A stretch of 64,000 nucleotides of DNA, from positions 16,513-80,512 of the forward strand of contig NZ_SOFL01000052.1 of NCBI RefSeq assembly GCF_004402695.1. Direction: 5' to 3'. Under the pieces are notes generated by a model. It ran no database searches. It had not been told where the DNA came from and saw only the letters and a list, made by a program, of their open reading frames with translations. The translations under genes were made by a program, and so were the position numbers. The DNA comes from Cryobacterium adonitolivorans (GTDB lineage Bacteria > Actinomycetota > Actinomycetes > Actinomycetales > Microbacteriaceae). Below, one piece after another: positions 31,809 to 40,229 of the stretch; the stretch's first letter is position 1, and each line of letters begins with the position of its first letter.

Positions 31809-31814
31809 AGGGTA
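31809..31814 (-). promoter_or_regulatory. -10 element TACCCT that decides the FUSC start
   Basis: On the minus strand TACCCT, six bases (ATGACA), then GTG 31802. The ATG inside the six bases cannot be translated if transcription starts where expected. Confidence 0.5.
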
Positions 31815-31859
31815 CAAGGCCCGCGGGACCGGCCGGATCACCGGGCGAGGCCCGCGATA

Positions 31860-32993
31860 CTACGGTGCGGGCGGCGCGGTCGGCGGGGCCGGAAGCACCT
31901 GCACCGGGCGGCCGAGGAAGCGCGCGTAGTCGTGCAGGGCCCGCTCGGTGCTCGTCTCCGAGTCTGCGGGCTGCGGGGAGAACGGCTCGGGGTGGACCGT
32001 GATCGCCCGGGGCTGCCAGTCACGGCGCCAGGTGCCGAAGATGCGTCCACCGCGAACCAGGATGGGGAGGAAGATGCCGTTCTTGCCCGGGACGACCCTG
32101 GTCAGATTCTCGGGCTCGATCGCGAAGCTGCGGTCCCGATAGCCGAGCAGGTACTCATCGAAGCCGGGAAGGGCCAGCACGGCGGTCGGACCACGCCCCG
32201 GTGCGGCACGGCCAAGCGGGCCCAGGTCGGAGCGCTGAGGGAGCAGATGGCGCACGCCGTCGACGTCGAGCGCGTCGAGCTGTCCTCCCGCAACGGCCAG
32301 GGCGGTCTTGGCGTCGGCCATGGTGAGCTGGGACCACCAGGCGAAGTCGGTCAGTGGGGCCGGCCCGTGCCCGGCCAGGTACCGCAGCAGGAATTCGCCG
32401 AGTGCCTGGTCGCGTTCCAGCAGCCGGGGCCGGGGGACCCATTCCGACAGCAGGACGAGCATCTGCTGGGAGTCGAGCTGCCGGCCCCAGCAGAGCGTTC
32501 CCGACTGGGCCAGGTGCCAGATGAGGTGATAGCCCCGCTGGCCGTCTGTGCTGATCCCGTGGCTCTCCAGCAGCGCCAGGAAGCCTGCCCTGGTGAGCTC
32601 CCGTCCGCCGCTCAGCGCATCCTCGACCACGGTGCGGGCGTGTTCGATGGTGGCTTCGTCCAGGCCCAGGTCGCGGCGCCTGGTTGCCGCTCCCGCCCAG
32701 AGCCTGGCGGTGGTGAGCCCGAGCATCCAGGCCAGGTCGGGAGCTGGCACCAGGTGCAGGGTTCCCCGCATCGGCCAGGAGCGCACGATCCGGCCGGAAT
32801 CGATCAGCCCGTCGACGTCGGCGGAGGTGCTTCCGGGTGCCCGCACGGCAACGGCCCATTTCGCCCACCGGAGGTCCTGCGCCTGCACGGCCAGCATCCG
32901 GTCCACGACGAGGGCGGGATCGGTGATCGACCCGGTCAGCGCCTGGCTGGCCAGGCGACGCCGGGTGATGTCGGAGCGGGAGGCGCGGGTCAT
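31860..32993 (-). CDS. Winged-helix AlkZ-like (HTH_42) DNA glycosylase family protein
   Basis: 377 residues of the HTH_42 winged-helix family. The motif MLAVQAQD places Gln37 and Gln39, and the family's QxQ pair is the catalytic motif of AlkZ, which excises bulky or crosslinked N-alkyl bases. Other matches: GRIVRSWPMRGTLHLVPA, DFAWWSQLTMADAK and FDEYLLGYRDR. A TAGGCT lies eight bases before the ATG, implying a leader of only one or two bases. Substrate range is not predictable; no biosynthetic cluster is adjacent. Confidence 0.85.
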   Translation of the reverse strand: MTRASRSDITRRRLASQALTGSITDPALVVDRMLAVQAQDLRWAKWAVAVRAPGSTSADVDGLIDSGRIVRSWPMRGTLHLVPAPDLAWMLGLTTARLWAGAATRRRDLGLDEATIEHARTVVEDALSGGRELTRAGFLALLESHGISTDGQRGYHLIWHLAQSGTLCWGRQLDSQQMLVLLSEWVPRPRLLERDQALGEFLLRYLAGHGPAPLTDFAWWSQLTMADAKTALAVAGGQLDALDVDGVRHLLPQRSDLGPLGRAAPGRGPTAVLALPGFDEYLLGYRDRSFAIEPENLTRVVPGKNGIFLPILVRGGRIFGTWRRDWQPRAITVHPEPFSPQPADSETSTERALHDYARFLGRPVQVLPAPPTAPPAP

Positions 32994-33065
32994 GGAACCG
33001 CAGCCTATGACAAGTCAGGGTGACGCGTCAGGGGACCCCTCAGGGTGACCTGTCGGTCTGACGGA

Positions 33066-34181
33066 TCAGGCCAGGTCGTCGTCGGTGCGAGCGCCGAAGA
33101 CGATCTCGTCCCAGCTGGGCATCGACGCTCGGCCGCGGCGACCGGTCTGACCGGTGCGCGGTTGTCCCGTCGCGGCCTGAGTGGCCCATACATTACGGGT
33201 CTCCTCGGGAGGTGCGGCGGCCGGCTCGGCGGTCGGGGTCACCTCGTTCACCAGGCGGATACCGGACTCGGCCGGTGCCCGCTCGGCGCGGCGCGTGTCA
33301 GCCACGGACGTGGCGTGCGTTTCGGTCTCCCCGGCGGCCGCCTCGCGTTCGCCGCGGCGGCGGCGCAGCGACTCGAGCAGGTCCGCGGTCTCGCTCAGGC
33401 TCTGCGGCGGTTCGGCCGCACGCTTGATGGCGGCCTTGGAGACGGCCTCGGTGGTTCCGGCCGAGCGGGCGTACGGAACCGGATCGTGCAGCGGAGCCGT
33501 GTCGTTGAGGATGTCGTCGGCCAGGGACTCCTTGAAAGTGAAGGCGCCGCTGTCGAAGCGGCTCACGTCGGCCAGGCTGGTCTCGGCGCCGACGGCGCGC
33601 AGCCGGGGGATGAGGGCACCCTTGAGCTCTCCCTGCTGGGAGAGCGCGATGGCTTCACTGCCGATCGGCGACAGGGTGTTCTTCTTCGGCTCGAAGCCCC
33701 ACCGGGCGTCATGGTCGATGTCGTCCGCCGTGAAGGCGAGCTTGACGATCCACCCCGCGCCGGGTTCCTTCCAGCTGGCCCAGCGTTCGTTGGACGCACC
33801 GAGCGACGCGAGGCGTTCCCGGATGACGCTGCCGAAGTTGGCCTGCTCGTCGATGGGATCGGGATCGATCGCGGTGTGCACTGGCACGCTCAAGGCGCTC
33901 GACACGATGTACTCGCGTTCGGCGACCACCGGTCCCTCGAAGCGCTTGACGAAGTCCAGCGACGCACCGGTCACTGCCGCGACGTCCTCCGCGGACATGC
34001 CGGAACGAATGTGCGCCTGCACCTCCCTGGGCGACAACTTGGGTCGAACGGACGTATCCGTTTGGGTTTGGCGAAGCCGGGACTGGAGAACCGCATCGAT
34101 GGGGATCCGAAAACGATCGCCCTCCTCTGACGCTGCAAGCAGCGCGCCGTTCTCGACTCCGATAACTTTCAAATCCTGCAT
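33066..34181 (-). CDS. sepH: Septation protein SepH (DUF3071)
   Basis: 371 residues. The conserved N-terminal half begins MQDLKVIGVENGALLAASEEGDRFRIPID and holds the HTH LSPREVQAHIRSGMSAEDVAAVTGASLDFVKRFEGPVVAEREYI; SepH proteins of this family bind FtsZ and promote ring assembly in actinobacteria. The C-terminal half is low complexity, ending in MPSWDEIVFGARTDDDL, a conserved tail motif. The start is set by the family and by GAGAGGG eight bases upstream. Confidence 0.92.
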   Translation of the reverse strand: MQDLKVIGVENGALLAASEEGDRFRIPIDAVLQSRLRQTQTDTSVRPKLSPREVQAHIRSGMSAEDVAAVTGASLDFVKRFEGPVVAEREYIVSSALSVPVHTAIDPDPIDEQANFGSVIRERLASLGASNERWASWKEPGAGWIVKLAFTADDIDHDARWGFEPKKNTLSPIGSEAIALSQQGELKGALIPRLRAVGAETSLADVSRFDSGAFTFKESLADDILNDTAPLHDPVPYARSAGTTEAVSKAAIKRAAEPPQSLSETADLLESLRRRRGEREAAAGETETHATSVADTRRAERAPAESGIRLVNEVTPTAEPAAAPPEETRNVWATQAATGQPRTGQTGRRGRASMPSWDEIVFGARTDDDLA

Positions 34182-34377
34182 GGCGAAAGCCCTCTCGCGA
34201 TTACTGATGGCCCAACCCTGCCATGCATAGTGCTCATTTCCGGGGAATACTGCGGGCGTGCCGGAAGTTGCTCCCAATGCCAACCTGAAAGGTTGGTGAT
34301 TGGTTTGCTATTCCGCACGGATTGTTGCAAACTATGGCCGCCGATTTCGTTTATCGGCGTTAATGAAATGGATGGGT

Positions 34378-34671
34378 ATGGCAACCGATTACGACGCACC
34401 GCGAAAGACCGAAGACGACTCAGAGTCGATCGAGGCCCTCAAGGAGCGTGTACCCGACAAGATGTCTGGTGTCGTTGATGTTGACGACTCCGACAACCCC
34501 GGTGGCTTCGACCTCCCGGGCGCCGATCTGTCCGACCTCGACCTCGACGTCGTCGTCCTGCCTCCGCAGGCCGACGAGTTCACCTGCGTGGAGTGCTTCC
34601 TCGTGAAGCACCGTTCGCAGATGTCGCACGAGACCAAGCTCGGCCCGGTCTGCCTGGAGTGCGACGCCTAA
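34378..34671 (+). CDS. DUF4193 domain-containing protein
   Basis: 97 residues, MATDYDAPRKTEDD at the start, an acidic Asp-rich middle (DLSDLDLDVVVLPPQADEF) and a C-terminal CxxC...CxxC zinc knuckle (TCVECFLVKHRSQM, VCLECDA). The family is actinobacteria-specific, and its members are usually near dut and sigma-factor genes, as here. Function unknown. It diverges from sepH and converges on DUF3093 with a 6-nt gap. Confidence 0.92.
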   Translation: MATDYDAPRKTEDDSESIEALKERVPDKMSGVVDVDDSDNPGGFDLPGADLSDLDLDVVVLPPQADEFTCVECFLVKHRSQMSHETKLGPVCLECDA

Positions 34672-34677
34672 GCGCGC

Positions 34678-35133
34678 TTAGTTACTTGATGCTGGCCGTC
34701 GCGATCCATTGATCGCGGCGGCCATTTTCTGTGGCCGGCGACTGGACACCAGCCAGTACGGCGCCGGATCGGTTGGGTCCGTCAGCGGGATGCGCACCAC
34801 GGGTGCGATCCAGCCGCGGATCAGCAGCCACGCGCGGGCATCCAGCTTCTGGCCACGTTCGAGCGTGGCGTCCGCTCCCTCGACGGGCACGGCCTCACCG
34901 AGCAGGCGCGTCTCGATGCGCGCCCGGCCGGCGGTGAGGACACCGCCGGCCACCGTAACAGTCGGCGACGCCAGTACCAACAGCAGGGCGCTGCCGAGGT
35001 AGAGGCCGGCCCCGGTCAGGATCCCCGCCAGCACCGAGATCGGCAGGAAGACCAGGAGGCTCGCGGGGATCACAAGCGCAATGATGATGAAGAGCCACGG
35101 GGATGGCCAGAGTTTTTCGCGATAATCAGGCAT
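34678..35133 (-). CDS. DUF3093 domain-containing membrane protein
   Basis: 151 residues. It opens YREKLWPSPWLF, then has two membrane helices (about residues 13-33 and 37-57) and a C-terminal domain with SPTVTVAGGVLTAGRARI, RAWLLIRGWIAPVVRIPLTDPTDPAPYWLVSSRRP, the family signature. An actinobacterial protein of unknown function, consistently next to dut. A TCGAAT six bases before its ATG is a weak -10 candidate. It diverges from dut with 38 bases between. Confidence 0.9.
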   Translation of the reverse strand: MPDYREKLWPSPWLFIIIALVIPASLLVFLPISVLAGILTGAGLYLGSALLLVLASPTVTVAGGVLTAGRARIETRLLGEAVPVEGADATLERGQKLDARAWLLIRGWIAPVVRIPLTDPTDPAPYWLVSSRRPQKMAAAINGSRRPASSN

Positions 35134-35159
35134 GGGTCTATTCGACCAGATAACTGCAC

Positions 35160-35165
35160 TACCCT
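35160..35165 (+). promoter_or_regulatory. -10 element TACCCT, leaderless layout
   Basis: TACCCT, six bases, then the dut GTG at 35172. No Shine-Dalgarno precedes that GTG. Confidence 0.55.
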
Positions 35166-35171
35166 CGACAC

Positions 35172-35684
35172 GTGGCTGAAAGCGTCGAAGTCCTGATTAC
35201 CGCGTCCGTTCTCCCGACCTACGCCCATCCGGGTGACGCCGGAGCCGACCTGCATGCCTCAGAGGCGCTGGTCCTGGCGGCCGGCGAACGGGCACTCGTC
35301 GGAACCGGTGTGTCGATAGCGTTGCCGGACGGATACGCGGCGTTCGTGGTCCCGCGCAGCGGCCTGGCGGTCAAACACGGAATCACCGTCGTGAATTCGC
35401 CGGGAACCGTCGACGCCGGCTACCGGGGCGAGGTCAAGGTCTGCCTGATCAACACCGACCCTGTCACGCCGTTCCCCATCAACGTGGGCGATCGCATCGC
35501 CCAACTCATTGTTGTGCCGGTGGCGCGGGCGGTCTTCGTGCCCGTCGAACGACTGCCCGGCAGCACGCGGGGGGAGGGTGGCTTCGGCTCGACCGGCATC
35601 GCGCCGGGCGCCGCGCCAGACCTCGCCCCCCACACCGAAACGTCCGCCCCGACGGACGCCCACCGAAGCGGAGAAACCCTGTGA
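35172..35684 (+). CDS. dut: dUTP diphosphatase (dUTPase)
   Basis: 170 residues. It hydrolyses dUTP to dUMP, keeping uracil out of DNA. The trimeric dUTPase motifs are present in order: HPGDAGADLHA (motif 1), VPRSGLAVKHGITVVNSPGTVDAGYRGEVKV (motifs 2-3), GDRIAQLIVVPV (4) and RGEGGFGSTG (5), the Gly-rich arm closing over the nucleotide. About 25 variable residues follow. GTG start with a leaderless-type -10. The stop overlaps the DUF3710 start (GTGA), starting the dut-DUF3710-DUF3159 unit. Confidence 0.96.
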   Translation: MAESVEVLITASVLPTYAHPGDAGADLHASEALVLAAGERALVGTGVSIALPDGYAAFVVPRSGLAVKHGITVVNSPGTVDAGYRGEVKVCLINTDPVTPFPINVGDRIAQLIVVPVARAVFVPVERLPGSTRGEGGFGSTGIAPGAAPDLAPHTETSAPTDAHRSGETL

Positions 35685-36364
35685 GTGACAACGTGAATCC
35701 CGACACGCGCTCGACCACCGACGGCCCGGCCGGCACCGAGCTCAACGGAACCGAGCAGCAGGTCCCCGACATGCACGCCAAGTCCGCACCCGTCGACCGA
35801 GACGTGGACGGCCCCCTCGACGAGTCGGAAGCGAACCCGGTGCGCCCATACGTCGACCTCGGCGGGGTGAAGATCCTTCCCCGCGAGGGCCTGCACCTTC
35901 GGCTCGAGATCGAAGAGGGCAGCAAGCGCGTCGTCGCCATCGGCCTGGACTACGCCGGATCGACCCTTCAGGTGCAGCCCTTCGCTGCACCGCGCTCGAG
36001 CGGCCTGTGGCAGGAGATCCGCAGCCAGATCGCCGACCAGATCGCCAAGCAGGGTGGCTCGACCACTCCACGCGAAGGCCCCTTCGGCCCGGAACTCGTC
36101 GCCGAGATCCCCGTCGCCGCCGGCCAGGGACCCGCCGGCACCACCCGGCTGGCCCGCTTCATCGGCGTGGACGGCCCGCGCTGGTTCCTGCGCGGCGTTA
36201 TCGCCGGCGAGGGCGCCATCAACCCCGAAGCCGCAGCACAGATCGAAGACCTGTTCCGCAGCATCGTCGTGGTGCGCGGTTCCGCCCCGATGCCGCCGCG
36301 CGACCTCATCCCGCTGCGGATGCCGGCCTCTCCGGCCGGCAAGCCCGAACCCACCGGCGCCTGA
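35681..36364 (+). CDS. DUF3710 domain-containing protein
   Basis: 227 residues. After an acidic, disordered N-terminus of about 45 residues comes the conserved domain YVDLGGVKILPREGLHLRLEIEEGSKRVVAIGLDYAGSTLQVQPFAAPRSSGLWQEIR, then GTTRLARFIGVDGPRWFLRGVIAGEGA and EDLFRSIVVVRGSAPMPPRDLIPLRMP. The family is confined to actinobacteria and sits downstream of dut in most genomes; its function is unknown. It starts at GTG overlapping the dut stop. Confidence 0.93.
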   Translation: MSDNVNPDTRSTTDGPAGTELNGTEQQVPDMHAKSAPVDRDVDGPLDESEANPVRPYVDLGGVKILPREGLHLRLEIEEGSKRVVAIGLDYAGSTLQVQPFAAPRSSGLWQEIRSQIADQIAKQGGSTTPREGPFGPELVAEIPVAAGQGPAGTTRLARFIGVDGPRWFLRGVIAGEGAINPEAAAQIEDLFRSIVVVRGSAPMPPRDLIPLRMPASPAGKPEPTGA

Positions 36365-36365
36365 T

Positions 36366-36399
36366 TCGTCAGGTGCTCTCACCGAAAGTCACCTGATGA
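36366..36399 (+). promoter_or_regulatory. Hairpin occluding the DUF3159 start codon
   Basis: TCGTCAGGTG (36366-36375) pairs with CACCTGATGA (36390-36399) over 10 bp with one G-U. The ATG of DUF3159 is inside the right arm. The stem starts two bases after the DUF3710 stop, so a ribosome finishing that gene would unfold it. Confidence 0.6.
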
Positions 36400-37178
36400 C
36401 GGATTCCCTTTCCGTGCCAGACCCCGAACCGCGTAAGTCGTCCGACGGCACCAGCAGCACCGACAGCAGCAACAGCGCACCAGAGCCCGCCGGCGCCCTC
36501 GCCGACGGCATGGCGGCCGCCGCCCGGCGTGCGGGGTTCAGTCCGGCCGCCGACGGGGAACCCATCAGCGGCCACGCGCTACTGGCGGCCATGGGAGGCA
36601 TCCGCGGCCTCGTCGAGGCCGTCCTGCCCGGCCTGGTGTTCCTGGTCACCTACACACTGACCCGTGACCTGATTCCCTCCCTGATCGCTCCGGTGCTCAT
36701 CGGGGTGATCTTCTTCGCGCTCCGGCTGGCGCGCAAGCAGACCGTCACCCAGGCCGTCGGCGGACTCGTCGGCATCGGGCTCAGCGCCGTGCTCGCCCTG
36801 CTCACCGGACGCGCCGAAGACTTCTACCTCCCGGGTTTCTGGACCAACGGAGTCTACGGCGCGGCCCTGCTGGTCTCCGCCCTCGTCGGCTGGCCGCTGC
36901 TCGGCGTGGCGGTCGGCTTCCTGATGGGGGAGCAGCTCGCCTGGCGGTCCGACCGGTCCAAACGACGGGTCCTGACGATCCTGACGCTCATGTGGGCAGG
37001 GCTGTTCATCCTCCGCCTGGCCGTGCAGCTTCCCCTGTACTACTCCGGCAACGTCGAGTGGCTGGGCGCGACCAAACTGCTCATGGGCATCCCGCTGTAT
37101 GCGCCGCTCCTCGTGGTCTCCTGGCTGATGGTGCGTTCGGTATACGCGGCCACAGCCACCGAACGGCCGGTGTTATAG
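36396..37178 (+). CDS. DUF3159 domain-containing membrane protein
   Basis: 260 residues. A Ser/Pro/Asp-rich N-terminus of about 45 residues, then the conserved [42 protein letters not shown] and five or so further membrane segments ([35 protein letters not shown] is the family signature). Known from the same position next to dut and acn in other actinobacteria; function unknown. Its ATG is held in a hairpin, suggesting strict translational coupling to DUF3710. Confidence 0.93.
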   Translation: MTDSLSVPDPEPRKSSDGTSSTDSSNSAPEPAGALADGMAAAARRAGFSPAADGEPISGHALLAAMGGIRGLVEAVLPGLVFLVTYTLTRDLIPSLIAPVLIGVIFFALRLARKQTVTQAVGGLVGIGLSAVLALLTGRAEDFYLPGFWTNGVYGAALLVSALVGWPLLGVAVGFLMGEQLAWRSDRSKRRVLTILTLMWAGLFILRLAVQLPLYYSGNVEWLGATKLLMGIPLYAPLLVVSWLMVRSVYAATATERPVL

Positions 37179-37179
37179 T

Positions 37180-37197
37180 TATCTCGACGTCAAGATA
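37180..37197 (+). promoter_or_regulatory. 18-bp palindrome before aconitase, candidate operator
   Basis: TATCTCGACGTCAAGATA, symmetric apart from one base pair in each arm, two bases after the DUF3159 stop and about 100 bases before acnA. Its length and symmetry suit a dimeric repressor. Confidence 0.6.
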
Positions 37198-37200
37198 GTT

Positions 37201-37219
37201 TGCAGTAAGGCTACCCTTG
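37201..37219 (+). promoter_or_regulatory. Weak DtxR/IdeR-like iron-box match
   Basis: A 19-mer containing TAAGGCTACCCTTG agrees with the actinobacterial iron-box consensus at 12 of 19 positions, mostly in the right two thirds. Aconitase is an iron-sulfur enzyme, so iron control is plausible but unproven. Confidence 0.3.
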
Positions 37220-37299
37220 CTGGCAGAACCCGGCGTCAGTTGGTCAGGATTGAGGATTGCGGACGGTTTCCCGTCGGTTTCCACGAAGGAGAGGGCATC

Positions 37300-40119
37300 G
37301 TGTCTGCTGTTAATAGTTTTGGAGCTCGGGACACCCTGCGCGTCGGTTCGACGGACTACGAAGTCTTTCGCCTGGACGCCGTCAAGGGATTCGAGAAGCT
37401 GCCGTTCAGCCTCAAGGTGCTGCTGGAGAACCTCCTCCGCACCGAAGACGGCGCCAACATCACCGCGGATCACATTCGCGCACTGGGCGCGTGGGTTCCC
37501 ACCGCCGATCCCGACACCGAGATCCAGTTCACTCCCGCTCGCGTGATCATGCAAGACTTCACCGGCGTGCCGTGCATCGTCGACCTCGCCACCATGCGTG
37601 AGGCCGTCGCCGACCTCGGCGGCGACCCCAACAAGATCAACCCGCTCGCCCCGGCAGAACTCGTCATCGACCACTCGGTCGTCGCCGACCTGTTCGGCAG
37701 CGAGAACGCCCTCGAGCGCAACGTCGAGATCGAGTACGAGCGCAACGGTGAGCGCTACCAGTTCCTCCGCTGGGGCCAGACCGCGTTCGACGACTTTAAG
37801 GTCGTCCCGCCGGGAACCGGAATCGTGCACCAGGTCAACATCGAGTACCTGGCGCGGGTCACCTTCACCCGCGAGGTAAACGGCATCCTTCGCGCCTACC
37901 CGGACACCTGCGTCGGCACCGACTCGCACACCACCATGGTCAACGGCCTCGGCGTTCTCGGCTGGGGTGTAGGCGGTATCGAAGCCGAGGCCGCCATGCT
38001 CGGCCAGCCCGTGTCGATGCTCATCCCCAAGGTCGTCGGCTTCAAGCTCAACGGCTCCATCCCCACCGGCGTCACGGCAACGGATGTTGTGCTCACCATC
38101 ACCCAGATCCTCCGCAAGCACGGCGTGGTCGGCAAATTCGTCGAATTCTACGGCGAGGGCGTCGCCCAGGTCCCGCTGGCCAACCGCGCCACCATCGGCA
38201 ACATGAGCCCCGAGTTCGGCTCGACGGCGGCCATGTTCCCGATCGACGACGTCACCCTCGGATACTTGCGCCTCACCGGCCGCAGCGAGGACCAGGTCGC
38301 GCTCGTCGAGGCGTACTCGAAACTGCAGGGCCTGTGGCACGACCCCGCCCAGGAGCCCAACTTCAGTGAGTACCTGGAGCTGGACCTCGGCACCGTCGTG
38401 CCGTCGATCGCCGGGCCCAAGCGCCCGCAGGACCGGGTCGAGCTCAGCAACGCCAAGACCCAGTTCGAAATCGACCTGCAGAATTACGCCACTCACGACC
38501 TGTCTATGGTGGACGCGGCCGTCGAGGCGTCCTTCCCGGCGTCTGACCCGATCGGTTTCACCGCGCAGGACGAACAGAGCGCGCACCAGATCTCCCACCA
38601 GCACGTGAGCCACGCTCCCGTCTCGGTGTCGAGCCCGGTGCCGATCACCACGGCTGACGGCGCCAGCTACACGCTCGATCACGGCGCAGTGGCCGTTGCA
38701 GCCATCACCTCCTGCACCAACACCTCGAACCCCTCCGTCATGCTCGCCGCCGGCCTGCTGGCACGGAATGCCGTGAAGAAGGGCCTGAAGTCCAAGCCCT
38801 GGGTCAAGACCACCCTGGCGCCCGGCTCGAAGGTCGTCACGGACTACTACGCGAAGGCCGGCCTCACCGATGACCTCGAGGCCCTCGGTTTCTACACCGT
38901 CGGCTACGGCTGCACGGTCTGCATCGGCAACACCGGTCCGCTTATCGACGAGGTTTCGGCCGCGATCAACGACAACGACCTCGCGGTCACCGCGGTGCTC
39001 TCCGGTAACCGCAACTTCGAGGGCCGGATCAGCCCGGACGTGAAGATGAACTACCTGGCCAGCCCTCCGCTGGTGATCGCGTACGCCCTGGCCGGCTCGA
39101 TGAACTTCGACTTCGACACGGATTCCCTCGGCAAGGACACCGAAGGCAACGATGTCTTCCTCAAGGACATCTGGCCGGACTCCGCCGAGGTGCAGTCCAC
39201 TATTGACAGCTCGATCGACACGGCCATGTTCACCAAAGAATACGGCGAGGTCTTCGAAGGCGACGAGCGCTGGCGTGCACTGCCGACGCCGGACAGCGAG
39301 GTCTTCGAGTGGGACCCCAAGTCCACCTATGTACGGAAGCCCCCGTACTTCGACGGCATGACGCTGGAGACCACGCCGGTCTCCGACATCGTCGACGCCA
39401 GGGTCCTCGCCAAGCTCGGCGACTCGGTCACCACCGACCACATCAGCCCGGCCGGCAACATCAAGGCCGACAGCCCGGCCGGTGCGTACCTGATGGAGCA
39501 CGGCGTCGACCGCACGGACTTCAACTCCTACGGTTCGCGCCGGGGAAACCACGAGATCATGATCCGGGGCACATTCGCCAACATCCGGCTGCGCAACCAG
39601 CTGCTGGACGGCGTTGAGGGTGGCTACACCCGCGACTTCACCAAGCCGGATGCGCCGCAGTCGTTCATCTACGACGCCAGCCAGAACTATCAGGCCGCCG
39701 GCACTCCGCTGGTGATCTTCGGTGGCAAGGAGTACGGCTCCGGCTCGTCACGAGACTGGGCCGCCAAGGGCACCAGCCTGCTGGGGGTCAAGGCCGTCAT
39801 CACCGAGAGTTTCGAGCGCATCCACCGCTCGAACCTGATCGGTATGGGCGTGGTCCCGTTGCAGTTCCCGGCCGGTGAATCCTGGTCGACCCTGGGCCTG
39901 GACGGCACCGAAAGCGTGTCGATCAGCGGCCTGGAAGAACTCAACGCCGGCAGCACCCCGAAGACTGTGCACGTCGTCGCAACGCCGACGGCGCACTCGG
40001 CCGCGGGCAAGCCCGTCGTCGAGTTCGACGCCGTGGTGCGCATCGACACCCCGGGCGAGGCCGACTACTACCGCAACGGCGGCATCCTGCAGTACGTGCT
40101 GCGCTCCCTGGTCGGATAG
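37300..40119 (+). CDS. acnA: Aconitate hydratase
   Basis: 939 residues, the IRP1/AcnA type. It interconverts citrate and isocitrate in the TCA cycle with a 4Fe-4S cluster, whose Cys ligands are in [14 protein letters not shown] and the [14 protein letters not shown] pair. Other marks: [12 protein letters not shown] at the start, [48 protein letters not shown] and the C-terminal swivel [26 protein letters not shown] 37300 fits the family N-terminus and follows GAAGGAGAGGG. Upstream lie a palindrome and an iron-box-like element. Confidence 0.97.
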   Translation: MSAVNSFGARDTLRVGSTDYEVFRLDAVKGFEKLPFSLKVLLENLLRTEDGANITADHIRALGAWVPTADPDTEIQFTPARVIMQDFTGVPCIVDLATMREAVADLGGDPNKINPLAPAELVIDHSVVADLFGSENALERNVEIEYERNGERYQFLRWGQTAFDDFKVVPPGTGIVHQVNIEYLARVTFTREVNGILRAYPDTCVGTDSHTTMVNGLGVLGWGVGGIEAEAAMLGQPVSMLIPKVVGFKLNGSIPTGVTATDVVLTITQILRKHGVVGKFVEFYGEGVAQVPLANRATIGNMSPEFGSTAAMFPIDDVTLGYLRLTGRSEDQVALVEAYSKLQGLWHDPAQEPNFSEYLELDLGTVVPSIAGPKRPQDRVELSNAKTQFEIDLQNYATHDLSMVDAAVEASFPASDPIGFTAQDEQSAHQISHQHVSHAPVSVSSPVPITTADGASYTLDHGAVAVAAITSCTNTSNPSVMLAAGLLARNAVKKGLKSKPWVKTTLAPGSKVVTDYYAKAGLTDDLEALGFYTVGYGCTVCIGNTGPLIDEVSAAINDNDLAVTAVLSGNRNFEGRISPDVKMNYLASPPLVIAYALAGSMNFDFDTDSLGKDTEGNDVFLKDIWPDSAEVQSTIDSSIDTAMFTKEYGEVFEGDERWRALPTPDSEVFEWDPKSTYVRKPPYFDGMTLETTPVSDIVDARVLAKLGDSVTTDHISPAGNIKADSPAGAYLMEHGVDRTDFNSYGSRRGNHEIMIRGTFANIRLRNQLLDGVEGGYTRDFTKPDAPQSFIYDASQNYQAAGTPLVIFGGKEYGSGSSRDWAAKGTSLLGVKAVITESFERIHRSNLIGMGVVPLQFPAGESWSTLGLDGTESVSISGLEELNAGSTPKTVHVVATPTAHSAAGKPVVEFDAVVRIDTPGEADYYRNGGILQYVLRSLVG

Positions 40120-40140
40120 CTTCACAGACTGGCAAGACAG

Positions 40141-40178
40141 CTGGCGCGTAGACTCGGTTCATTCGATCTGCGCGCCAG
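40141..40178 (+). other. Inverted repeat between acnA and dxs
   Basis: CTGGCGCG / CGCGCCAG, perfect 8-bp arms 22 bases apart, 22 bases after the acnA stop. It could weakly terminate acnA or structure the dxs leader; a TAGACT (40149-40154) in the loop is a possible -10. Confidence 0.4.
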
Positions 40179-40229
40179 TTCATTCTCTCCACGTGACGCG
40201 AAGCACTCAGAACGCGAAAGGTAGTGCCC

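Noticed and set aside
37081..39552. An 823-codon open frame antisense to aconitase, and similar long frames opposite glgX, treY, fadB and the LAL gene
   Set aside because: The real gene on the other strand has full family motifs; the antisense translations are low-complexity (Gly, Arg, Val, His-rich) and arise from high GC at third positions.
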